A stretch of DNA of 6,893 nt from Bacteroidota bacterium (GCA_023458535.1 JAEWYW010000054.1:1-6893), one strand, 5' to 3'. Shown: positions 1 through 6,471, counted from the stretch's first letter. Numbers and translations: made by a program. Notes: generated from the sequence alone by a model not told the origin.

Positions 1-17
1 TTCTTGGTTCTTTATCG

Positions 18-25
18 CAAATTTA
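18..25 (-). promoter_or_regulatory. Possible reverse-strand -7 box near the left edge
   Basis: Read on the minus strand, these bases are TAAATTTG, which fits the Bacteroidota -7 consensus TAnnTTTG. It would drive a gene lying to the left of the window, divergent from the flippase. The nearest upstream TTG that could be a -33 element lies 27 nt away, longer than the usual spacing of about 17-23, so this is tentative. An 8-base motif with two free positions also arises easily by chance in AT-rich DNA. Confidence 0.25.
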
Positions 26-79
26 AGCCATTGTAAAGTAATTTTAATATAACAAATAAAAAATCAAAATCTAAATTTC

Positions 80-87
80 TACATTTG
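80..87 (+). promoter_or_regulatory. -7 promoter box upstream of the flippase gene
   Basis: TACATTTG followed by CAG matches the Bacteroidota sigma-ABfr -7 consensus TAnnTTTG and its common TTTGCA context. Transcription would begin some 5-8 bases downstream, leaving a leader of roughly 10 nt before the TTG start at 106, which is short but usual in this phylum. I see no TTG at the expected -33 distance, so only the -7 half is supported. Confidence 0.55.
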
Positions 88-105
88 CAGGAAAATTTTT
101 GAATC

Positions 106-1566
106 TTGTATAAGAAATTATTGGGACAAACCGCTTTATATGGATTAACAACCGTTATCATTAGGCTCTTCCCATTTATCGTTACGCCCATCCTTTTGAA
201 GTTATTCGGTCCCGAAGCTTATGCTCCGTATGCCGATTTTTATTCTGTAGCGGGTGTAATTTCTGTACTGCTGACCCACGGCATGGAAACCACTTTTTTC
301 CGTTTTGCTATTGATGAAAAAAATGATAAAAAACTAGTTTCTACAACATTTTTCAGTGTTTTTACCGCTACCATTCTATTTTTAGCAGTAGTTCTTCTCA
401 ACTGCGTCTATTTTGCAAATATTTTTAAAACTCCAGAGCATGTAGATTTACTTACACTCATCACCATTACCCTGGGTTTGGATGCATTTTCTGCAATCCC
501 TTTTGTTATTCTGAGGAAAAATGAACAGCCTTTAAAATATGCTATTATCAGAATTATTAATGCGGTAGTCAATTTTGTTTTGGTGGTGTTTTTTTATAAA
601 TTTTTAATCAATGTACCCAACGGAATTTTAGGTTTACAATACAATCCTCAATTCGGTATCGGCTATGCTTTCGTGGCAAATTTAATCGCCAGTGCGGTGA
701 CGTTTGTACTTCTTTCAAAGGAATTACTGGTGGCAAGATTAAAATATTTTTCTTGGGAATTGTGGAAGAGAATGATGAAGTATTCTTGGCCAATTACCAT
801 TGCGGGGCTTGCGGGCATTATTAATGAGACTTTTGACCGTCAGTTTTTGAAATTTTTACTTCCAGAAGGCATCAACCAAACACAACTTGGAATATATGGC
901 GGAGTAACGAAAATAGTCACTTTTGTAATACTTTTCAGACAAGCATATTCATTAGGTATTGAACCTTTTTTCTTTAGCCATTCCACCAATAAAAATGCTA
1001 AGTCCACGTATGTGAAACTCATGGATATTTTCATAGCTGTAAATTGCCTGATCGTTTTATTCTTAAGTGTAAATTTAAACTGGATATCTCATTATTATAT
1101 TAAAAATCCAGCGTACTATGAAGGTTTACCCATCTTACCGATTTTATTTTTTGCAAGCTTATTTTTAGGCATTTATCTGAATCTTTCTATTTGGTATAAG
1201 TTAACCGACAGAACCATTATTGGCGCTTATATCTCTTTTATAGGAGTAGCTTTAACCATCGGTATCAATTTTTATTTCATCCCAAAATATGGTTATTGGG
1301 CATCCACCTGGGCTACCATAGCAAGTTACTTCGTCATGATGGTCGTTTCCTACATTTGGGGGCAAATAAAATATCCCGTTCCATACAACACCTACTCCAA
1401 TATTAATATAATTCTGATTACCATTATACTTTCTCTATTCAGCTACCAGTATTTTAATGAAAATTACATCGTCGGAAATCTTATTTTTATCATTTTTGCA
1501 TTTGTATTAATTACCACGCAAAAAATTATTCCAGAAAGGTTACTCAAAAAACTTAAACTGAAATAA
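106..1566 (+). CDS. MOP-superfamily oligosaccharide/polysaccharide flippase (Wzx-like)
   Basis: This 486-residue inner-membrane protein is built from about a dozen or more hydrophobic helices, for example near residues 12-33, 80-105, 147-168, 185-205, 303-325, 342-365, 372-392, 400-420, 433-448 and 456-471. Family-like signatures include the opening YKKLLGQTALYGL, ETTFFRFA (61-68), SWPITIAGLAG (227-237) followed by NETFDRQF (240-247), and KYGYWASTWAT (394-404). MOP-family proteins of this type flip lipid-linked sugars across the inner membrane. The substrate cannot be read from the sequence, and there are no glycosyltransferases next to it. The start is TTG: an in-frame TGA at 100-102 leaves no earlier start, the next in-frame ATG is at residue 60, and the protein beginning at TTG fits the family N-terminus. 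The gene is complete. A MurJ-like role is less likely but not excluded. Confidence 0.85.
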   Translation: MYKKLLGQTALYGLTTVIIRLFPFIVTPILLKLFGPEAYAPYADFYSVAGVISVLLTHGMETTFFRFAIDEKNDKKLVSTTFFSVFTATILFLAVVLLNCVYFANIFKTPEHVDLLTLITITLGLDAFSAIPFVILRKNEQPLKYAIIRIINAVVNFVLVVFFYKFLINVPNGILGLQYNPQFGIGYAFVANLIASAVTFVLLSKELLVARLKYFSWELWKRMMKYSWPITIAGLAGIINETFDRQFLKFLLPEGINQTQLGIYGGVTKIVTFVILFRQAYSLGIEPFFFSHSTNKNAKSTYVKLMDIFIAVNCLIVLFLSVNLNWISHYYIKNPAYYEGLPILPILFFASLFLGIYLNLSIWYKLTDRTIIGAYISFIGVALTIGINFYFIPKYGYWASTWATIASYFVMMVVSYIWGQIKYPVPYNTYSNINIILITIILSLFSYQYFNENYIVGNLIFIIFAFVLITTQKIIPERLLKKLKLK

Positions 1567-1575
1567 AATTAACAC

Positions 1576-1583
1576 TACATTTA
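1576..1583 (+). promoter_or_regulatory. Weak -7-like box before the nucleotidyltransferase
   Basis: TACATTTA differs from TAnnTTTG only in the last base and lies 35 nt before the ATG at 1619. The 52-bp gap after the flippase contains no hairpin, so readthrough from the flippase promoter is equally possible. No -33 TTG is visible at the expected distance. Confidence 0.2.
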
Positions 1584-1618
1584 TCAAATAATAATCTTAA
1601 ATAAAACACACATTCTTT

Positions 1619-2647
1619 ATGAGAATAATAGTTCCAATGGCTGGACGTGGATCCAGACTTAGACCGCATACCTTAACAGTTCCTAAACCTTTAATTCCCA
1701 TTGCAGGAAAACCTATTGTACAACGTTTGGTAGAAGACATTGCAAAAGTGGCAGGTGAAAATATTGAGGAGATAGCTTTCATTATTGGTGATTTTGGTGA
1801 AGATGTTGAAAAATCTTTATTGAAAATTGCAGAAAACTTAGGTGCGAAAGGAAGCATTTATACTCAAGACGAACCATTAGGTACCGCTCATGCCATTAAA
1901 TGTGCGGAGCAATCCATGCAGGGAGATGTAGTGGTCGCATTTGCGGATACTCTTTTTCGTGCAGATTTTATTTTGGATAAAAATTCAGATGGTGTTATCT
2001 GGGTTAAAAAAGTAGAAGATCCTTCTGCCTTTGGTGTAGTAAAACTGGATGATTATGGTTTTATTACAGATTTTATTGAAAAACCTAAAGATTTTGTGTC
2101 AGATTTAGCGATTATTGGAATTTACTATTTCAACAGCGCCGAAAAATTGATGGACGAAATCAACTACATCATGAGCAATGACATTAAGGTAAGCGGCGAA
2201 TATCAATTAACAACCGCTTTGGAAAACCTACGTGCAAAAGGTGCTAAATTCTCTTTGGGAAAGGTGGACGATTGGATGGATTGTGGAAACAAAAACGCTA
2301 CAGTAGAAACCAATGGGAAAATTCTTCAGTACGAAAAACAGGCAATGGAAAGCTTCCCTACTTCTGCAATAATTGAAAATTCTTTAATCATTCCTCCATG
2401 CTTTATTGGGGAAAATGTAAAGATTTCCAACTCCAAAATTGGTCCAAACGTATCTTTAGGAAAGAATACGAAGATTATCAATTCCAATATCGACAATTCT
2501 TTAATTCAAGAAAACACAGTTATAGACCACGGAAACCTTTCAAATTCTATGATTGGAAATTCTGCTCAATATTATGGTGTAGCTAGAGAAATATCTTTGG
2601 GAGATTATTCAGTATTAGATTTTTTATCCAAAGTAGAAAATAGCTGA
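1619..2647 (+). CDS. Sugar-phosphate nucleotidyltransferase with C-terminal left-handed beta-helix
   Basis: This cytoplasmic enzyme of 342 residues is predicted to join a nucleoside triphosphate to a sugar 1-phosphate, making an NDP-sugar and pyrophosphate. The N-terminal signature is present: G9, G11, R13, P16, T18, then P22-K23-P24, where the lysine contacts phosphates. D110 (in FADT) and D221 (in WMDCGN) sit where RmlA-type enzymes hold the catalytic metal. EKPKDF (about 155-160) is the usual sugar-site motif. From about residue 250 to 325 short I/V/N-rich repeats (IENSLI, IGENVKI, IGPNVSLG) form a left-handed parallel beta-helix, as in GlmU- and GlgC-type relatives, though too short for a full acetyltransferase. 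Base and sugar specificity (dTTP, GTP or UTP; glucose or mannose) are not decidable here. Lying after a flippase, it may supply an envelope glycan. The ATG at 1619 is the natural start because the signature begins at residue 2. Confidence 0.88.
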   Translation: MRIIVPMAGRGSRLRPHTLTVPKPLIPIAGKPIVQRLVEDIAKVAGENIEEIAFIIGDFGEDVEKSLLKIAENLGAKGSIYTQDEPLGTAHAIKCAEQSMQGDVVVAFADTLFRADFILDKNSDGVIWVKKVEDPSAFGVVKLDDYGFITDFIEKPKDFVSDLAIIGIYYFNSAEKLMDEINYIMSNDIKVSGEYQLTTALENLRAKGAKFSLGKVDDWMDCGNKNATVETNGKILQYEKQAMESFPTSAIIENSLIIPPCFIGENVKISNSKIGPNVSLGKNTKIINSNIDNSLIQENTVIDHGNLSNSMIGNSAQYYGVAREISLGDYSVLDFLSKVENS

Positions 2648-2673
2648 TTTCAAAAATTTACATATCTTTAAAA

Positions 2674-2702
2674 CAAAACACACAAGTTGATTGTGTGTTT
2701 TG
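2674..2702 (+). terminator. Hairpin terminator after the nucleotidyltransferase
   Basis: A perfect 12-bp inverted repeat (2674-2685 and 2691-2702) encloses a 5-nt loop, GTTGA. The 5' arm is A/C-rich and the 3' arm is T/G-rich and ends in TTTT before a final G. It starts 26 bp after the stop codon and separates the flippase/nucleotidyltransferase block from the DUF4292/envC block. The stem is AT-rich and the T-run is inside the arm rather than after it, so termination may be incomplete. Confidence 0.72.
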
Positions 2703-2746
2703 GCTTTAATATTGTAGGATTTTTGCGTATTTTTTTAAATTGAATA

Positions 2747-3592
2747 ATGAAAAACACGATATTACTCTTCATCATAAGTATTGTTTTACTATCATGTAAG
2801 ACTAAAACAGCCGTTGCCAACAATGGAAATTCGAGTGATTCAACTCAGGTTAAACCTTCAGGAAATTCACCAAAAGACATCAACAAACCTATTGGCGATA
2901 AAATTGCGTTCTATTCCAAAATTTTACTTCCTCCAAAGTTTGAGCATATTAAAATGTCGAGCAAGATAGAAGTAATTGCAGACAATTATATTCCAGTATT
3001 AGATGCCACTATTTATGTTGAAAATGATCAGAAAATATATGCCAATCTTAATGCCTTTATGGGACTAACGGGTGCAAAAAGCCTCATTACACCAGATGGT
3101 TTGAAAGCATATGTTCGAACCAATAAAACGTACATAGATTCTGATTTTGATTATTTAAATAAGCTTTTGAATGTAAATTTCATTGACTATAAAGCAGTTG
3201 AAAAAATTTTAATAGGAAGAACGTTTATCCCTGTAAACGACAGACAGTTCATTGCTACAAAAACTACACAGGGCTACAAACTTGCTTCAATCAGCAACCA
3301 AAGAATGGAAACTGAGGAAGGTAACAGAGAATATAAAATTGCGTTGTTTTACAATAATGATTATGATTTGACAAAAGTAGACTTGCAAGATGTGGCCTCT
3401 TCGGATGCTCTTGAAATTGGGTACGACGGTTGGGAAACCTATAACAATATTCGTTTGCCAAAAAATGTTAAAATAATTATAAAAGGAAGCAAAAAAAGTC
3501 AAATATTAATAGAAAACACGAAATTTGATTTTTCGAAGATGGATACTCGATATGTAGTCCCTCAAAATTATAAGAAAATTGAAATTTCATGA
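2747..3592 (+). CDS. DUF4292 family lipoprotein
   Basis: This 281-residue protein begins with a lipoprotein signal peptide: K2, a hydrophobic stretch 4-15, and lipobox LLSC with the acylated cysteine at 17. A low-complexity S/N/T/P/K-rich linker follows (about 18-48), then a folded domain from about 50 to the end rich in beta strands. Features typical of DUF4292 include LITPDGLKAYVRTNKTYI (113-130), the FDYLNKLL helix (134-141), LIGRTF (155-160) and a final strand-rich part with IRLPKNVKI (235-243). After Cys17 comes KTKT with no acidic run, so a surface-export signal of the type known in some Flavobacteriia is absent and a periplasm-facing anchor is more likely. The family function is not established; a LolA/LolB-like lipid-binding beta fold is my inference. 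Its stop overlaps the start of the EnvC-like gene in ATGA, so the two are probably translated together. No clean promoter is visible upstream. Confidence 0.85.
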   Translation: MKNTILLFIISIVLLSCKTKTAVANNGNSSDSTQVKPSGNSPKDINKPIGDKIAFYSKILLPPKFEHIKMSSKIEVIADNYIPVLDATIYVENDQKIYANLNAFMGLTGAKSLITPDGLKAYVRTNKTYIDSDFDYLNKLLNVNFIDYKAVEKILIGRTFIPVNDRQFIATKTTQGYKLASISNQRMETEEGNREYKIALFYNNDYDLTKVDLQDVASSDALEIGYDGWETYNNIRLPKNVKIIIKGSKKSQILIENTKFDFSKMDTRYVVPQNYKKIEIS

Positions 3593-5145
3593 TTAAAAGG
3601 ATTAGTCTTTTTATAACCATCATATCAGTAACGGCCGTATTTGGCCAAGAAAAAGAAAAGCTACAAAAACAAAATGCGGATCTAAAAAAACAGATTGCCG
3701 CCATTAATGCTGATCTTGCTAAAAATCAAAACCAGTCTAAACTTTCCATTGCTTACTTAGACAATGTAAATAAGAAGATTGCCCTTCGTGAAAAGGTTTA
3801 TAACAACACTCAAAAAGAAAAAAAATTCATTGAGGATGACATTTATCTTCGTCAATTAGAAATCAATAGACAAAACCGTGAACTGGCTGTCTTGAGAAAG
3901 AACTATGCCGAAGTTTTAGTGAAGGCCTATAAAAACAAGGGAGTTCAAAATAAAGTAACGTTTATACTATCCTCTAAAAATTTGGGTGAAGCTTTAAGAA
4001 GAATACAGTATTTGAAGCAATATTCAGATTATCAGGACAAAAAAGCCGCGGAGATAGGCAAAGCAGCGAACGTACTCAAAAATACTATTGTTCAGAAACA
4101 ACAATCCGTTAAGCAAAAGGAAAATCTTTTAACAAGTCAGCAAACAGAATTAAAAACTATTGGCACAGAAAAAGCTCAAAAAGAGCAATTGTTAAAAGAA
4201 TTTAAACAAAATGAAGCTCAACTAACGGCTGAACTTCGCCAGAAACAAGTTCAATCTAAAAAATTAGAAGGACAGATTCGTTCTATTATCGCAGAAGAGA
4301 TCAGAATTGCAAAGGCGGAAGAAGAAGCTCGTAAAAAAGCTGAAGCTGAAAAAATACGTTTAGCAAAGTTGGCCGCAGAGCGAGAGAAAGCGCGTATTGA
4401 AGCAGAAAATAAAGCCAGAGCGGAAGCCTTAGAACGAGAAAGAAAACTTGCCGAAGCAGAAGCGGCTAAAGCTGCCGAGCTCGCGAGAAAACGTGCGGAA
4501 GAAGAACGAAAAAGAACGGAAGATGCTCGAAAAGCTGAGGCCAGTGCGAGAGATGAAGCAAGAAGGGTTGCTGCTGCTAAAGAAGCCGCTGAGGCCAATG
4601 CAAAAGCAAAAGCGGCATCCGATAAACTAATAGATGCCAAAGCTGCAGAAGCGGCACTTTCAAAAAAGAAAGACGACGAAAAAGAAGCGGCGGAGAAAAA
4701 AGCAATGACTAATTTCGGTGTTTCAACCGCATCAGGAAGTAATTTCGCAGCCAATAGAGGCAGAATGGGATTCCCTGTGGACAGAGGTAACATTACACAC
4801 CGATTCGGTAGACAGCCTCACCCTGTTTTCAAAAATATTGTTGAGGAAAATAATGGGATTAAAATATCAGTTCCAGCAGGAACGAGAGCAAAATGTGTTT
4901 TCCCAGGCGTTGTATCATCAGTGGTTCCAGATGCAGACGGCACTAGAACTGTGATGGTAAGACACGGAGAATACTTCACCATCTACTCTAACCTTTCCAG
5001 CACCTCTGTTTCAAAAGGGCAGCAAGTTTCTGCGGGCACACCAGTAGGAACAGTGGGACAAGATTTTGATGGAACATATACATTAGATTTTCAGGTCTGG
5101 AATAGTAGAAACCCAATGAATCCAATGGAATGGGTTTCTCAATAA
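3589..5145 (+). CDS. envC: EnvC-like murein hydrolase activator with degenerate LytM (M23) domain
   Basis: The 518-residue periplasmic protein has a signal peptide at 1-19 (VFGQ cleavage region), then a coiled coil (about 20-105), then a conserved element, VLVKAYKNKG to LRRIQYLKQY (109-145), which resembles the EnvC coiled-coil turn region. A second coiled coil runs from about 146 to 234 and a very charged A/E/K/R helix from 235 to 372. The C-terminal LytM domain (about 395-518) has lost the M23 zinc residues: HxGxD is NNGIK (N421, K425), the YxHLS histidine is N468, and HxH is TLD (T498, D500). It should therefore not cut peptidoglycan. It probably activates septal amidases under FtsEX control, as E. 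coli EnvC does. It is about 100 residues longer than E. coli EnvC (419), mainly because of the charged helix. The start ATG overlaps the preceding stop. Confidence 0.87.
   Translation: MIKRISLFITIISVTAVFGQEKEKLQKQNADLKKQIAAINADLAKNQNQSKLSIAYLDNVNKKIALREKVYNNTQKEKKFIEDDIYLRQLEINRQNRELAVLRKNYAEVLVKAYKNKGVQNKVTFILSSKNLGEALRRIQYLKQYSDYQDKKAAEIGKAANVLKNTIVQKQQSVKQKENLLTSQQTELKTIGTEKAQKEQLLKEFKQNEAQLTAELRQKQVQSKKLEGQIRSIIAEEIRIAKAEEEARKKAEAEKIRLAKLAAEREKARIEAENKARAEALERERKLAEAEAAKAAELARKRAEEERKRTEDARKAEASARDEARRVAAAKEAAEANAKAKAASDKLIDAKAAEAALSKKKDDEKEAAEKKAMTNFGVSTASGSNFAANRGRMGFPVDRGNITHRFGRQPHPVFKNIVEENNGIKISVPAGTRAKCVFPGVVSSVVPDADGTRTVMVRHGEYFTIYSNLSSTSVSKGQQVSAGTPVGTVGQDFDGTYTLDFQVWNSRNPMNPMEWVSQ
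4291..4704 (+). repeat. Low-complexity segment coding for a long A/E/K/R helix in the EnvC-like protein
   Basis: Residues 235-372 consist almost wholly of Ala, Glu, Lys and Arg in irregular AEEEARKKAE-like units, with no proline or glycine. This predicts one unbroken, highly charged alpha helix or coiled coil. The DNA is correspondingly rich in GAA, GCN and AAA codons, and it leaves a long open antisense frame that is only a by-product. Such low-complexity DNA is prone to length variation between strains. Confidence 0.7.
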
Positions 5146-5152
5146 AAAAGTT

Positions 5153-5160
5153 TAACTTTG
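5153..5160 (+). promoter_or_regulatory. -7 promoter box of tatA
   Basis: TAACTTTG, followed by CAAAA, matches TAnnTTTG exactly. It lies 8 bp after the envC stop and 16 bp before the tatA ATG, so the transcript would have a leader of only about 10 nt. No clear -33 TTG is seen, as that region falls inside the end of envC. No terminator hairpin occurs between envC and tatA, so readthrough is also likely. Confidence 0.55.
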
Positions 5161-5176
5161 CAAAAAAGATTTAAAA

Positions 5177-5386
5177 ATGGAGTCACTTACTATATTAGCA
5201 CTATCATGGCAACATATATTAATTGTTGCATTATTACTATTATTACTTTTCGGAGGTAAAAAAATACCTGAATTAATGAAAGGTGTAGGATCAGGAATTA
5301 AAGAATTTAAAGATGCTGTTAAAGAAGAAGATAAAACAGCAGCTTCAGATAAAAAAGAGAATAATTCAAGCTCTACTAATTCTTAG
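5177..5386 (+). CDS. tatA: Sec-independent protein translocase subunit TatA/E
   Basis: This 69-residue protein has the full TatA plan. A short periplasmic N-terminus is followed by one membrane helix (about 12-24, with seven leucines), the hinge F25-G26-G27-K28-K29-I-P-E-L, an amphipathic helix (about 30-47, ending KEFKDAV) and an acidic/polar serine- and asparagine-rich tail. TatA oligomers form the passage for folded proteins carrying twin-arginine signals, working with TatC. No tatC lies in this window. The invariant hinge Phe-Gly is intact. The protein is shorter than E. coli TatA (89) only in its variable tail. It has its own -7 box at 5153-5160 and probably heads a unit with the DUF4254 gene 15 bp downstream. 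Sequence alone does not separate a TatA from a TatE or TatB role, but the tail is too short for a typical TatB. Confidence 0.93.
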   Translation: MESLTILALSWQHILIVALLLLLLFGGKKIPELMKGVGSGIKEFKDAVKEEDKTAASDKKENNSSSTNS

Positions 5387-5401
5387 AAATATACTTTACT
5401 G

Positions 5402-6010
5402 ATGAACTTTTCGGAAAATGCTTGGGCGGTTTTTAATCAGTCTATAGATGATTATCATGTGCAAGACGATGTTGATTTTAATATTAACAACCCTTTCAAA
5501 GAGAACACTTTGGAACGGATATTGTATGCTAAAAACTGGATTGACACCGTGCAATGGCATTTAGAAGACATCATTAGAGATGAAAATATAGATTCTGTAG
5601 AAGCTCTGCAAATAAAGAGAAGAATTGATGCATCCAATCAGCAAAGAACTGATTTAGTTGAATTCATAGACGCTTGGTTTTTAAATAAATATCAAGATAT
5701 TCTTCCTAGAGAATTTGCAAAAATAAATACTGAAACACCCGCTTGGGCAATTGATAGATTATCAATTTTAGCACTTAAAGTATATCATATGAACTTGGAA
5801 GCTACCAGAGAAAGTGCTTCTGAAGAACACAGAGCTAACTGTCAGAAGAAATTAGATGTTCTTCTTTTACAAAAACAAGATTTATCTACTTCCATAAATA
5901 TTTTGCTGCAAGATATAGAGAACGGTGATGTTAAGATGAAAGTTTACAAACAGATGAAAATGTATAACGATGAGAGTCTTAACCCAATCCTTTATAAAAA
6001 GGATAAGTAA
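5402..6010 (+). CDS. DUF4254 family protein of unknown function
   Basis: This 202-residue protein has no signal peptide or membrane segment, so it is probably cytoplasmic, and it is predicted almost entirely helical. I recognise DUF4254 from three motifs: WHLEDIIRD (52-60), RRIDASNQQRTDLVEFID (73-90) and IDRLSILALKVYHM (117-130). These place many polar residues on helices (H53, E55, D56, R59, D76, N79, Q80, R82, D84, E87, D90, D118, R119, K126, H129), as expected for a binding or active site inside a helical bundle, possibly with a metal. That last point is inference. The final 60 residues look like a coiled helix (RANCQKKLDVLLLQKQDLS). It lies between tatA and a small lipoprotein with gaps of 15 and 2 bp, so co-expression is likely. 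The family's function is not established. Confidence 0.85.
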   Translation: MNFSENAWAVFNQSIDDYHVQDDVDFNINNPFKENTLERILYAKNWIDTVQWHLEDIIRDENIDSVEALQIKRRIDASNQQRTDLVEFIDAWFLNKYQDILPREFAKINTETPAWAIDRLSILALKVYHMNLEATRESASEEHRANCQKKLDVLLLQKQDLSTSINILLQDIENGDVKMKVYKQMKMYNDESLNPILYKKDK

Positions 6011-6012
6011 AG

Positions 6013-6471
6013 ATGAAAAAAATATTCATTGGATTTTGTTTAGGAACTCTTATTTTCACTTCTTGCGCATCTGAAAAACCTAACATTTCCCCACTTACAA
6101 ATATATTCGCTAGTGAAGCCAGCTTGGCAAAAAATGAAAGCGAAATCAATAATTCTTTTGTTTTTAATATTAAGAAAAACGTCCACGCGGCAGAAATTTC
6201 AAACTTAATTTCTACTTTTCCTAAAACTAAAAACGACGCGGTAAATAATGAGTTAGTGGAACTTAAATCAGCGCTCCAAAGCTATTTATATGCGCTAGAT
6301 GCTGGCAATATTGCCAACAAGGACAAAGCGATTAAGAAATTCGAGAAAAATTACAGGAAAACGCAGAAACTTAGGAAATACCTCAACCAGAGCGATGATG
6401 AAGTGGTGAACAGGTATCTGGTAAGATTAAAAACCAATGTCAGCCTCATTGAAGATTCTCTAGTTAATTAA
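6013..6471 (+). CDS. Small helical lipoprotein, function unknown
   Basis: I do not recognise this 152-residue protein. It begins MKKIFIGF with a hydrophobic stretch to residue 15 and a lipobox-like FTSC, predicting lipid attachment at Cys18. Phe at -3 is not the E. coli ideal but is acceptable in Bacteroidota. The +2 residue is Ala and there is no acidic run directly behind the cysteine. The mature part is charged and appears helical, especially about 73-98 and 101-127 (KDKAIKKFEKNYRKTQKLRK), and 128-150. The start lies 2 bp after the stop of the DUF4254 gene, strongly suggesting co-translation in one operon. Its location would be the periplasmic face of the inner or outer membrane. Nothing in it indicates an enzyme; a small structural or adaptor role is a guess. 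Confidence 0.75.
   Translation: MKKIFIGFCLGTLIFTSCASEKPNISPLTNIFASEASLAKNESEINNSFVFNIKKNVHAAEISNLISTFPKTKNDAVNNELVELKSALQSYLYALDAGNIANKDKAIKKFEKNYRKTQKLRKYLNQSDDEVVNRYLVRLKTNVSLIEDSLVN

Noticed and set aside
106..2647. Flippase and nucleotidyltransferase as part of an O-antigen or capsule cluster
   Set aside because: No glycosyltransferase, polymerase or sugar-modifying gene accompanies them, and the following genes are housekeeping envelope genes, so an isolated conserved pair is the safer reading.
2715..2725. TAGGATTTTTG as a promoter box for the DUF4292 gene
   Set aside because: It has five bases rather than two between TA and TTTG, so it does not fit TAnnTTTG, and no -33 partner is clear. 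A second candidate, TATTTTTT at 2728-2735, lacks the final G and is very close to the ATG.
3477..3704. A minus-strand open frame across the DUF4292/envC junction
   Set aside because: It lies wholly opposite two well-supported genes, has no recognisable domain, and its Phe/Cys-rich composition is what reverse reading of Lys/Gln-rich coding gives.
4291..4704. Tandem DNA repeat or CRISPR-like array in envC
   Set aside because: The segment is low in complexity, but there are no identical repeat units or regular spacers; the reading frame continues through it as one charged helix.
4251..4793. A 180-codon open frame on the minus strand, rich in Ser and Ala
   Set aside because: It is the antisense shadow of the A/E/K/R-rich part of the EnvC-like gene, where GAA, GCN and AAA codons read as Ser/Phe/Ala on the other strand. 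It has no promoter-like box, and its composition shows no protein family.
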